Positions 1 to 8,500 of a stretch of DNA of 22,141 nucleotides are shown here, piece after piece. The position numbers and the translations under genes were made by a program. The notes beneath the pieces are model-generated. The model was not told where the DNA came from. It saw only the letters and a program-made list of their open reading frames with translations, and ran no database searches. The DNA comes from MGBC114844 sp910585855 (GTDB lineage: Bacteria > Bacillota > Clostridia > Lachnospirales > Lachnospiraceae). Position 1 is the first letter of the stretch. Every line of letters begins with the position of its first letter. Location of the stretch: the NCBI GenBank assembly GCA_965646165.1, contig CBFFYP010000075.1:1-22141 (forward strand), in the 5' to 3' direction.

Positions 1-1860
1 CTGTCTAAAAATGCTTTTATTGAAAAACGTAAAATTCCCAGACAGCAACTTTGTCAATTCTCCTAAAGTTGGTGCGTATGGTGCTAATCCTCCCGGTGTA
101 CTCTGGAGTGAAATAGTACGTGCCTCATATGTCAGCGGATTTCGATTCTTATAGTCGAATATCACATAGGTATCCTGTCCTTTCTTTAACACTGAATAAA
201 AACGAAACCGTTCTATATGAATCATATTGGCAAGCTGCCGACTGTGATACCCCTTATAATCCGGCAAATAGTGGCGTTCCTTTTCTTCCTGTATACAAAA
301 CTGCTTAACCACTTCTTTATAGTCCTCTCTGTTTCCCGCAAAAGAAGGTCTGGTCTTTGCCTTTTCTCTTAAATAAACATCATAGACCATTGCCTCTTTA
401 AACCGCTCCCACTCCTCTCCATGCAGATAAGACTGTGCAAATAAAAATAAAATCTGATATTTCTGCATCCTAGAATGTTTTGCTTCAATCGGCTCTCTCT
501 TAGAAAAATAAAACTCTGCTAAAGCTTCATACATCTCAAACGCTGTAGAAAAACAGATGCTCAAACAAGAAAGACTATGAAGAAACTGCGCACTATTATA
601 ATACTGTTCCACCATTTCTTCAATCTCTTTTAACTTTAAAATTTCCCGGTAACTCAGCCATTTTGTATATAACACCTCATAAGGCGGATAATTTTGAAAA
701 ATCAGTCCATACTCCCTGCATTTTTCTTCCATCTTTGTACCAGGCAGCACTTTTAAAAACCCAATCTGAAGCTGATTTGGCTGCATCTCATAAATCCGGC
801 AAAAAGAATTTTGAAAACTTTGATAATCCTCATAAGGCAGTCCCACAATTAAATCCAAATGCTGATGAATATTTTGTCCCCTTCGAATCCTAGCTACATT
901 TTGTTCCAATTTTTCTAAATCCATCTTTCGATCAATCGCCTGTATCGTCTTTAAATTGGCAGACTGCACCCCAATCTCTAATTGAATCAGTCCCGGTCGC
1001 ATCTGTTTCATTATCTCTAATTCTTCCTGACCCAGTAAATCTGCCGCAATCTCAAAATGAAAATTTGTTACCCCATTATCATGTTCCAAAAGAAACTGCC
1101 AAATTGCAATCGCATGTTCCCTTTTGCAGTTAAAAGTCCTGTCAACAAATTTCACCTGTGCCACTTTCTGATCCAAAAAAAACTGCAGTTCCCGCTTTAC
1201 CAGCTCCAAATCCCGAAAGCGAAGCTGTTTATCCAAAGAAGACAGACAATAACTGCAGAAAAAAGGACATCCCCGGCTGCTTTCATAATAAACAATCCGA
1301 TTTTCAAACCCGGAAAGTCCTGATTCCAACTCATAAGGAAAAGGAATCTCTGAAAGATCCAAACATTCCCTTGGCTTCGTCTGTACAATCACAGTCGTTC
1401 CTCCCTGCTTCTTTCGATAACAAATCCCTTGAATATCAAAAAGCCTGTCCTCTTTATTTATATCACTTTTATCTGCATAATAACGAAGCAAAGAAACAAA
1501 AGTCTGCTCCCCCTCTCCTACCATAACACCACGCAAAGAAGGCATCCTCTCTAATACTTGCCTAGCGCAATACGACACTTCCGGTCCTCCCAGCCAAATC
1601 TCTAGATCCGGCAGTAAACTGCTAAGCTGCGAAACCACATCCTCCACCAAACGAATATTCCAAATATAACAAGAAATTCCGACTACATCCGGCTGCCGAA
1701 GATAAATATCCTTTACAATCTCTGCACAGGAACAATTAATCGTATATTCTGCAATATCAATACCTTCCTGAAATCTGCCCTCCTGCTTCCCAGCATAAGC
1801 CTTCAAATCATAAATCGCCAAATTCGAATGAATATATTTTGCATTAATCCCCACCAGCAA
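1..1860 (-). CDS. B12-binding domain radical SAM protein (DUF4080-type), 3' end outside window
   Basis: The reading frame is open from about 1866 to the window edge (620 codons from TTG at 1860), so the C-terminus is missing. The N-terminus (LLVGINAKYIHSNLAIY) is the typical start of B12-binding radical SAM proteins with a C-terminal DUF4080 region. A cobalamin-binding-like Rossmann part (VVGISCYIWN, IWLGGPEVS, VGEGEQTF) is followed by the CxxxCxxC cluster motif (RGCPFFCSYC, Cys codons at 1246-1269) that binds the 4Fe-4S cluster and SAM. The later VQSAN and HLDLIVGLP motifs are usual in the radical SAM barrel. The substrate is unknown for this family. The start is a problem: an ATG at 1891 (MEMERGQIKF) with a good purine-rich ribosome site is one base out of frame, separated from the body by a six-T run at 1859-1864. 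Either TTG at 1860 is used or the gene carries a frameshift. Family assignment is confident; function is not. Confidence 0.85.
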   Translation of the reverse strand, partial: MLVGINAKYIHSNLAIYDLKAYAGKQEGRFQEGIDIAEYTINCSCAEIVKDIYLRQPDVVGISCYIWNIRLVEDVVSQLSSLLPDLEIWLGGPEVSYCARQVLERMPSLRGVMVGEGEQTFVSLLRYYADKSDINKEDRLFDIQGICYRKKQGGTTVIVQTKPRECLDLSEIPFPYELESGLSGFENRIVYYESSRGCPFFCSYCLSSLDKQLRFRDLELVKRELQFFLDQKVAQVKFVDRTFNCKREHAIAIWQFLLEHDNGVTNFHFEIAADLLGQEELEIMKQMRPGLIQLEIGVQSANLKTIQAIDRKMDLEKLEQNVARIRRGQNIHQHLDLIVGLPYEDYQSFQNSFCRIYEMQPNQLQIGFLKVLPGTKMEEKCREYGLIFQNYPPYEVLYTKWLSYREILKLKEIEEMVEQYYNSAQFLHSLSCLSICFSTAFEMYEALAEFYFSKREPIEAKHSRMQKYQILFLFAQSYLHGEEWERFKEAMVYDVYLREKAKTRPSFAGNREDYKEVVKQFCIQEEKERHYLPDYKGYHSRQLANMIHIERFRFYSVLKKGQDTYVIFDYKNRNPLTYEARTISLQSTPGGLAPYAPTLGELTKLLSGNFTFFNKSIFRQ

Positions 1861-2014
1861 AAACTTTATCTGTCCTCTCTCCATTTCCATCCTTTGCCTT
1901 TCCTTTCCAAACCAACCTATCTTTTGTTATTTTTTTAACATTTTAACACAAACCAACACTTCATTTTTCATAAATTTCCCCTAAAATTTCTAAATTTTTT
2001 ATAAATTCTTTCTC

Positions 2015-2043
2015 TTGACGCCCCAAAATAACCATGCTATATT
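2015..2043 (+). promoter_or_regulatory. Sigma-A promoter of the antiporter gene
   Basis: TTGACG (2015-2020), a 17-base spacer and TATATT (2038-2043) form a strong housekeeping promoter about 80 bases before the antiporter start. A perfect 7-base inverted repeat, GCTATAT (2036-2042) and ATATAGC (2056-2062), covers the -10 box and the likely transcription start, so it could be an operator. The repeat is short and could be chance. Confidence 0.75.
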
Positions 2044-2120
2044 CATAACCATGGCATATAGCTTCCATATTTTAACAATAAAAAATTTTAATAATAAAAG
2101 AAAGGAAAAGGTAACATCAT

Positions 2121-3314
2121 ATGCAAGTAGTAGAAGTATTCCGTGATCTCGCCATTATCATTATTTTAGCTAAAATATGCGGTATCCTAGCCCGCAGTCT
2201 AAAAGCACCCCAAGTAGTAGGAGAAATTATAGCCGGTTTACTAATTGGTCCAGCCGTATTAAACTTAGTAGAACAAACTGAAGCCATTACCTTTATTGCA
2301 GAAATTGGTGTCGTTATGCTAATGTTTGTTGCTGGTCTAGAAACCGATTTAAAAGATTTAATTAAAACAGGTCCTATTGCTCTAGCTATTGCCTGTGCAG
2401 GTGTCTTTGTCCCGTTACTTGGCGGCTATCTGCTCTACTCCTGTTTCTACGGCTTTTCTCCAAACGGATCAGAAGGCTTTTATCATGCTGTATTTATGGG
2501 TGTGATTATGACGGCTACCAGTGTAAGCATCACTGTACAGGCACTGCGTGAATTAGGACGCCTAAAAGGAACAGTCGGCACTACCATACTAAACGCTGCT
2601 ATTATTGATGATGTTATTGGTATCATTGTTTTAACTTTCGTAATCGGCTTTAAAAACCCGGAATCCAAACCAATCAGTGTAATCATCAATACTGTTTTAT
2701 TCTTTCTGTTTTCCGGTGTAATCGGATATCTGACCTATCAGTTCTTCAACCGCCTAGACAAAATTGCTCCTCATAAACAGAGAATCCCGATTTTCAGTCT
2801 GGGAGTCTGCTTTGCCTTCGCCTATATCGCAGAAGAATACTTTGGTATTGCCGACATTACAGGAGCTTATATTGCAGGCGTTGTATTATGCAGTATTCAA
2901 GATTCTGGTTATATTTCCCATAAAGTAGATGTTTCCTCCTATCTTCTTTTTGGTCCGGTCTTTTTTATCAGCATCGGCTTAAAAACAGAACTAACAGGCA
3001 TCACCCCAACCCTTCTCCTGTTTTCTGTCTGCTTTGTCGCAGTTGCCCTTATCTCCAAAATAATAGGCTGTGGTCTAACTGCAAAACTCTGTCACTTTTC
3101 ATCCCGTGAATCCCTAAAAATCGGAGTAGGCATGATGACAAGAGGAGAAGTTGCTCTAATCGTTGCACAAAAAGGCTTAGCCGTTGGTCTTTTAGACGCC
3201 AAATACTTTACTTCTGTTATCCTGCTGATTATTTGCTCCTCCATCGCAACCCCGATTGTCCTAAAACTTCTCTATAAAGACGAACCTCCTGTCCCCCGCT
3301 TTTACGAAAACTAA
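2121..3314 (+). CDS. CPA2-family Na+/H+ antiporter (NapA/GerN-like)
   Basis: A 397-residue polytopic inner-membrane protein of the monovalent cation:proton antiporter-2 family. It has about 12 hydrophobic segments and no C-terminal RCK/TrkA-N domain, so it matches NapA and GerN (around 385 residues) rather than the longer Kef channels. Visible motifs are the N-terminal KAPQVVGEIIAGLLIGP, the TATSVSI stretch at residues 131-137 (the unwound helix 4 region) and Asp163-Asp164 in AAIIDDVIG. The Asp-Asp pair is the ion-binding pair of electrogenic antiporters, so Na+ export driven by H+ entry is the likely job. ATG follows AGGAAAAGG by nine bases and a near-consensus promoter lies upstream. It is a single-gene unit, convergent with fprA. 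Ion specificity cannot be read from sequence; K+ is an alternative. Confidence 0.9.
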   Translation: MQVVEVFRDLAIIIILAKICGILARSLKAPQVVGEIIAGLLIGPAVLNLVEQTEAITFIAEIGVVMLMFVAGLETDLKDLIKTGPIALAIACAGVFVPLLGGYLLYSCFYGFSPNGSEGFYHAVFMGVIMTATSVSITVQALRELGRLKGTVGTTILNAAIIDDVIGIIVLTFVIGFKNPESKPISVIINTVLFFLFSGVIGYLTYQFFNRLDKIAPHKQRIPIFSLGVCFAFAYIAEEYFGIADITGAYIAGVVLCSIQDSGYISHKVDVSSYLLFGPVFFISIGLKTELTGITPTLLLFSVCFVAVALISKIIGCGLTAKLCHFSSRESLKIGVGMMTRGEVALIVAQKGLAVGLLDAKYFTSVILLIICSSIATPIVLKLLYKDEPPVPRFYEN

Positions 3315-3342
3315 TCCCTTAAAGCTTGTTTCGTTTTTCCAA

Positions 3343-3413
3343 GAGGACGCCAGAAGAGAAAACCCTAAGCGCAAACGAACCCGGAGCAGACCTCCTTTCA
3401 GATTCCGGCGTCC
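3343..3413. repeat. Minimal 71-bp copy of the GGACGCC element family
   Basis: It opens with GAGGACGCCAGA and closes with CCGGCGTCC, giving the terminal inverted repeats GGACGCC (3345-3351) and GGCGTCC (3407-3413) seen at the ends of the larger copies. Both long hairpin modules are absent; only about 50 bases lie between the ends, including a small GGAG/CTCC hairpin. It fills the gap between the convergent antiporter and fprA genes and ends six bases before the fprA stop codon. It might aid termination for either gene, but no T run follows the stem. Membership in the family rests on the ends only. Confidence 0.6.
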
Positions 3414-3419
3414 CCATGA

Positions 3420-4583
3420 TTAGTTATTCAAATTTGACACCAACTGTTTCATGCCCTGTATGGTATCCTCTTTCACCGCTGATTTTATTGTAACAATCGG
3501 TTCACACACCTCAATTTCTTTCATTTGTTCCAAATATTCTTTCATTTTCTTTGCTGCCATCGATGCCCAAGAACCATTCTCCATCAATCCCACTTTTCGT
3601 TTCTGATAGTTCTTATTTTTTAAATGATGCAAAAAGTCCTCCATAACCGGAAACAGCCCGCCGTCATAAGTCGCACAAGCAAGCACCATCCGATCATAAC
3701 AAAAAGCCTGTGATACTGCCTCTGCCATATCTTCTCTGGACAAATCCATTACCTTTACTTTCTGTATCCCAACCTGTGAAAGCAATCCTGCCAGCTTTTC
3801 TGCTGCCTCCTTTGTATTGCCATGAATGGATGCATAAGCCACCAATACCCCTTTCTCTTCCGGGCGATAGCTGCTCCAAGTATCATATTTTTCTATATAA
3901 TAATCCAAATTTTCCGACAAAATCGGTCCATGCAGCGGACAAATTTTTGAAATCATAAGCCCCGATGCCTTTTTCAGCAAAGCTTGTACCTGCGCACCAT
4001 ACTTACCAACAATATTGATAAAATATCTTCTGGCTTCCGGTGTCCAATCCTCTTTTACATCCAATGCACCAAACTTTCCAAATCCATCTGCTGAAAAAAG
4101 AATCTGTTCCTTTTTCTCATATTCCACCATAACTTCCGGCCAATGTACCATCGGTGCCATATAAAATACTAAAGTATGCTCTCCCAATGACAGTTCCTCT
4201 CCCTCTTTTACAGTCAAAGTTCGTCCCTCCAAAGAAAAAGAAAAAAACTGCTGCAGCATTTGAAATGTTTTTGCATTTCCTACAAGCTGCATTTTTGGAT
4301 ATTTCTCTGCAATTGTCTGAATATTTCCCGCATGATCTGGTTCCATATGAGAAATAATCAAATAATCCGGCTCTTTTTCTCCCAATGCCTGCTCTAAATT
4401 GGCAAGCCATTCCTGTGTCGCACGTCTGTCTACTGTATCCATAATTGCAATCTTTTGATCGAGAATAAGATAAGAATTATAAGAAACACCATTTGGAACA
4501 ATATACTGACTTTCAAATAAATCAATATCCTTATCATCTGCTCCGATATACTTTACTGCTTCTGAAATATACTGTTTTACCAT
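3420..4583 (-). CDS. fprA: Flavo-diiron protein (FprA family, A-type flavoprotein)
   Basis: A 387-residue cytoplasmic enzyme that reduces O2 to water and/or NO to N2O in anaerobes. The N-terminal metallo-beta-lactamase-like domain (about 1-245) keeps all diiron ligands: His79-x-Glu81-x-Asp83 in SHMEPDHAGN, His147 in MVHWPE, Asp166 in FSADGFG and His218 in CPLHGP. The C-terminal flavodoxin domain (about 246-387) starts with the FMN phosphate loop ASIHGNTKE. Length matches the two-domain class A; no rubredoxin or flavin reductase domain is fused, so electrons must come from separate partners. The start has GGAGGAG nine bases upstream. It is monocistronic, with its own strong promoter and a dyad in the leader. 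The family gives no way to tell an O2-preferring from an NO-preferring enzyme by sequence alone. Confidence 0.95.
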   Translation of the reverse strand: MVKQYISEAVKYIGADDKDIDLFESQYIVPNGVSYNSYLILDQKIAIMDTVDRRATQEWLANLEQALGEKEPDYLIISHMEPDHAGNIQTIAEKYPKMQLVGNAKTFQMLQQFFSFSLEGRTLTVKEGEELSLGEHTLVFYMAPMVHWPEVMVEYEKKEQILFSADGFGKFGALDVKEDWTPEARRYFINIVGKYGAQVQALLKKASGLMISKICPLHGPILSENLDYYIEKYDTWSSYRPEEKGVLVAYASIHGNTKEAAEKLAGLLSQVGIQKVKVMDLSREDMAEAVSQAFCYDRMVLACATYDGGLFPVMEDFLHHLKNKNYQKRKVGLMENGSWASMAAKKMKEYLEQMKEIEVCEPIVTIKSAVKEDTIQGMKQLVSNLNN

Positions 4584-4624
4584 TTTAAAAAACTCCTCCT
4601 ATTACTTAGTTTTTCCTTTTTTTA

Positions 4625-4640
4625 GAATCAATAATGATTC
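4625..4640. promoter_or_regulatory. Dyad in the fprA leader, candidate operator
   Basis: GAATCA-ATAA-TGATTC is a perfect 6-4-6 inverted repeat between the fprA -10 box and the ribosome site. Its place just after the expected transcription start suits a repressor site. It does not match the Fur, PerR or FNR consensus well enough to name a regulator. Confidence 0.4.
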
Positions 4641-4650
4641 CTATTGTTGT

Positions 4651-4679
4651 ATTATAATGTATTTCCCAAAACGTGGCAA
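4651..4679 (-). promoter_or_regulatory. Sigma-A promoter of fprA
   Basis: On the minus strand, TTGCCA (4674-4679), a 17-base spacer and a perfect TATAAT (4651-4656) precede fprA. The leader would be about 60 bases. Only about 58 bases separate the -35 box from the end of the large repeat element at 4737. Confidence 0.85.
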
Positions 4680-4743
4680 GCAAAATCTTTTTTATCTTCA
4701 ATAAGTCTTTTGGAGGGAGGACACTAGAGGATGCAAGAGGACG

Positions 4744-5067
4744 CCAGATTCGAAAACGGTGGGCAGCCTGCTGTTCCAGTTTCCAAAAAGCAAGAAGTTC
4801 TAAGACTTCTGCCTTTTCCTTTCCTCAACCGGACAGACCGGGGCGCAATTCGCCCTCATTCCAACCAAAACGAAACGGATGTAAGAAAGGATGTTGCCAG
4901 CCATAAGACAGCCTCTTTCTTATCATCCGGGCTAAACACGCCCCTTTTTTTTCACACCCTGCATGGAAGCAGGATGTGAAAAAAATCTTAGGTTTTCGAG
5001 CAGAAGTCCAAGAACTTCTAACTTTTTTCCAAAGTCACTGCAGGCTGCCCACCGTTTTCGAATCTGG
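4744..5067 (+). repeat. Hairpin module I of copy A
   Basis: Perfect 28-bp arms at 4744-4771 (starting CCAGATTCGAAAACGG) and 5040-5067. Nested inside are AGAAGTTCTAAGACTTCT, which can pair with the mirrored stretch near 5003-5020, a GGGGCGCAATTCGCCC hairpin, a GGGCTAAACACGCCCC hairpin and a central stem (about 4945-4985) built on CACACCCTGC / GCAGGATGTG extended by T7/A7. The module can form a multi-branched cruciform or RNA. Confidence 0.85.
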
Positions 5068-5074
5068 CTGTTTC

Positions 5075-5103
5075 TTGACCCCGGAACAAAAAAAGAATAG
5101 TAT
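5075..5103 (+). promoter_or_regulatory. Promoter-like sequence in the linker of copy A
   Basis: TTGACC (5075-5080), 17 bases, TAGTAT (5098-5103), directed from module I into module II. The equivalent in copy E is TTGACC-N17-TATTAT. In copies C and D, which lack module II, the -10 position has decayed. It could drive an RNA covering module II. Confidence 0.5.
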
Positions 5104-5169
5104 CTAAACCTTGCGAAAAACTTGTTCTGTAATAAAATATAATTTCTACTGCTATTCAACGAACAGCAA

Positions 5170-5485
5170 GAGGCGGTTTGCTCCTGTCCTTTGCCTGCAA
5201 CTTCGGAGAACGGTTAGAAAGTCTTGGACTTCTGTGGAAACACCTAGAATTTTTTGCATATCCTGCTTCTATGCAGGGTATGCAAAAAAGGGGCGTGTTT
5301 AGCCCGGAGGATAGGGAAGAGAATGTTTTATGGTTGATAACATCCTTCCTTACACCTGGTTCATTTCGGTTTCTATGAGGGCGAATTGCGCCCCGGTTCG
5401 TCCGGTTGGATGAACATAAATCAGAAGCCGTAGACTTTCTTTCCGTTTGGAGCGGAGCAGGCAAAGGACAGGAGCAAACCACCTC
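5170..5485 (+). repeat. Hairpin module II of copy A
   Basis: Arms of 29 bp (5170-5198 and 5457-5485, starting GAGGCGGTTTGCTCC) match at 28 of 29 positions, the mismatch being a wobble on one strand. The core resembles module I read in reverse, but the central stem uses TTTTTTGCATA / TATGCAAAAAA instead of TTTTTTCACA / TGTGAAAAAA, so stem sequence differs while pairing is kept. Confidence 0.85.
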
Positions 5486-5552
5486 TGACGTCCGGTGAAA
5501 GCCACTCTTTACCAACAAAAGTTTCACCCTCACCTTATCTCAAATCGGAACG

Positions 5553-8500
5553 TTACTCTATTTTGATACAACTACTGATCCCCTGCGCTCCCCGGCACTT
5601 TGTCACCACAATCTTTCGATCGATCCGCTCCTTTAATTCTGAAACATGAGAAATCACTCCTACCAGACGATTTCCTTCTGTAAGATGTGTCAACGCCTTA
5701 ACTGCCTGTGTCAATGCCTCTTCATCCAAAGAACCAAATCCCTCATCTATAAACATTGCATCCATCTGAATCCCCCCTGTATCAGCCTGAATCTCATCCG
5801 ATAACCCTAATGCCAAAGAAAGAGAAGCCTCAAATGTTTCTCCGCCAGACAAAGTTTTTACGCTGCGCTCTGTTCCGTTATAATGGTCTATCACGCAAAG
5901 TTCCAATCCGGTTTTCTCTTTTCTCTTTTCCTCGTCTTTTTCTCGTTTTAACTCATACTGCCCGCTGCTCATAGTAAAAAGCCGCAAATTTGCCCGCCGC
6001 AAAATCCGATCAAAATAAGTCATCTGAATATAAGTTTCTAACTCCACCTTCTGTTTTCCATTCAACATTCCATTTGCCGTATCAGAAAGGGATTTCATCC
6101 AGACATATTTTTCCTCTGCCTCAACAATATCCTTTTGTTTTTCCATAACTTTCTGATAAATTTTCTGATTGGTACAAAATGCAAGATTTTTCTGCTCTCT
6201 CTGATCATAGCACTCTTTCTTTTCCTGCTGCCTCTGCCCCTTTCTTAAAAGCACCTCTTCCTCACTAGCTACCCCTGCTTCGCCCGCTGCCTCCAACTGC
6301 TCTGTCAGAGTTTTTATTACAGAACAATATTCATCCTTTTTGTTTTTACAGTCATTATAATATACAGAAGCAGCCTTTAATGCCTCTTCTAATGCAGTTT
6401 TCTCCTGCTCCAATATCTGAATTTGCTGCTCTATCTCTTCCCTTTGTTCTGTTCCTACCTGCTCTGCCCAATAGCGGATTCGCTCTGCCTGAGCTTTCTC
6501 TTCCGTCCTTTGTTTTGTCAGTATCACTTCTATTTCCTGAATACTTTGCACCGACTGCTGTATCTGTTGTTCCTTATAAAGAATCTGTTCCTCTAACTTC
6601 TGTTTTTCCTGCTGTTTTTCCTGATTCTTTCTTAACTCTTCTTTTACAAGTATCAACTGTTCTTCTAATTTACATTTCATCCAATCTACATGTTCCTGCA
6701 TCACCTCTTCTGATACATTATTCCCGGAAAAATAAACCTTTCCAAATGAAGAATCCTGCAAACCAAGCAATTCAAAAAGATGCTTTACTATCTCAAAAAG
6801 CTGCTTTAATTTTTCATTTCTTCTGTTTTTTACTCCCTCTAACTGTCTTTCCCACTCTGTAATCTGATTTCGAATTTCTAACAGTGCTTTCTCTTTCTGC
6901 TGTACTTCCTCTTCTAAAGTTTTTCTTTCTTTTATCTGTTCCATCAGTCGCTTTCTATAACCAGCAAATCTCTCTGTCATCCTCAGCAGTTTCTTTAACA
7001 GTTCCTGTATTTCTTTTTCTTCCGCTTCTCCTTTTTCTTTTCTTTCCTTATCTTCTAAAGGTTCTGCTGTTTTTTGAGCCTTCTCCCCATTATTTTCCAA
7101 AATTTCTTCTGCCCTTTGCAGAATCTCTTTTGTTTTTTCCCTTTCTCTTTCCACATGTTCCTGCAGCTTCTCCCTCTGTCCTTTTTGCTTTGCAGCAAAC
7201 TGATCGCTTTCTGCAATCTGTGTTCGAATCTGCTGTCTTTTAGCTGCTCTCTGTTCCTTTTCCTGCTCAAGCTGTTCGAACTTTATTTTCTTTTCTTCTG
7301 CCTGTTTTTGCTGCTTCTCACAGGTTTTTACTGTCTGTTCTAAATAATGTATCATTCCTTGTATATCATCTTTTGCCAAATCAGAAAACTGCAGTCTTGC
7401 AATCATCTCTTCCCACTGCTGAATTCTCTCCTCCAGTTTTCCTTTTCCGGCAGCAAATTCCTGCATTTTTTGCTGCAGTAACAGTGTTTGAGCCTGCTGC
7501 TGTTTTTCCTCTTTCTGAATCTGCTCCTCTAATTTTTTCTTTTGTTCCTTTTTCTCCTCTGTCCTTTTTATTTCCAAAACCAGCTCCGATTCCCTTTTTA
7601 CAGTCTGTTTCTTTTTCTCCTCTAATAGAATCTGCCAAACCTGCTGTTCTTCTTTCCTATTTTCCTCGTCTTTTATCCCTTGACTTATCTTGCCCAAAAG
7701 CTGCTCTGCCAATTCTGCCACAAGCTGCTGCTGTTCCTTTTGCCTTTCTTTTTTATGTCCTGCTTTTACACTAAGCCGTTCTGCTTCTGCCTGAACCTGA
7801 GAATAATATTCTTTCTGATGCTCTACCTCTTCTTTTTTCGGCACAGTTTTCGGTACTTGTGCTAATCTAGGATGATGCACCGAACCACAAACCGGACAAG
7901 ATTCTCCCTCTTTTAATTTACTTGCCAATATTCCTGCCTGTGCATTCAAAAAGCACTGCTCCATCTCCTGATACAAAGCACCTGCCTGCTCCTTTTTTAC
8001 TGCTGCTGTTTTATATTCTTTTTGTATCTCATCTAATTCTTTATCCAATTTTTCCAAATTTTTCCCTGCTTTTTCTAATTCCTGAATCTTTTTCTTTTGT
8101 TCTGCCAAAACCAATTTTTCCGCTTCTATCTGAAGATAATATGAATCAGCATCCTTGACCTCTTCCCACTTTTGCTGCAGCTGATTCTGCTGCTCCTGCT
8201 GCTCTTCTGCCTGCCTCTTTCTCTCTCTATACTCCTCTTCCTGCTCTGCAGCCTTCTTCTTTAAATCTGTACAGATCCGAAACTGCTCTAAAAAATCTTC
8301 TAACTGCTTCTTTGCCTCTTCTGTCTTATGTCGGCACTGCACTTCCTCCTTCTGTGCATCTTTTATCTGTTCTCTCTCTTTTTTACACTCTTCCTCTTCC
8401 CTGTCCAACTCATTTTCCTGAACCAACAGCCCCATTTTTTCATTGGCAGCCTCTTCTAATTTCTTCCAAATTTCCCCCAGTTCCTGCTGCCCCCTTTCTA

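Larger units (their letters stand above)
4737..5502 (+). repeat. Full-length nested palindromic element, copy A (two hairpin modules)
   Basis: A ~766-bp non-coding element filling the sbcC-fprA gap. Left end GAGGACGCCAGA, right end CTCTGACGTCCGGTGAAAG; the ends form a short imperfect terminal inverted repeat. Inside are module I (4744-5067), a ~100-base linker with a promoter-like sequence, and module II (5170-5485). The two modules carry homologous cores (GGGGCGTGTTTAGCCC, GGGCGAATTGCGCCCC and a central T/A-flanked hairpin) in inverted orientation, so the whole unit can also fold on itself. A second near-identical full-length copy is at 16862-17628. No transposase or convincing ORF is inside. 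No target-site duplication is apparent. It may be a MITE-like mobile element or a structured RNA gene; I do not recognise it. Confidence 0.85.

Noticed and set aside
120..1526. Plus-strand ORFs at 120-308, 663-893, 1057-1323 and 1158-1526
   Set aside because: They lie opposite the continuous radical SAM reading frame and lack family features or ribosome sites.
4625..4640. Fur, PerR or FNR box in the fprA leader
   Set aside because: The 6-4-6 dyad does not fit the TGATAAT-type Fur/PerR half-sites or TTGAT-N4-ATCAA closely enough.
4945..4985. Central hairpin of module I as a Rho-independent terminator
   Set aside because: On either strand the T run comes before the stem and the A run after it, opposite to an intrinsic terminator; the T and A tracts simply extend the stem.
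4673..5533. Several ORFs of 60-125 codons inside repeat copies A and E, some giving similar peptides (such as SRSLRTS and SSGLNTP) in different copies
   Set aside because: The peptides recur only because the DNA repeats. Frames, starts and stops shift between copies, ribosome sites are missing, and conservation follows the palindromic pairing, not codons.
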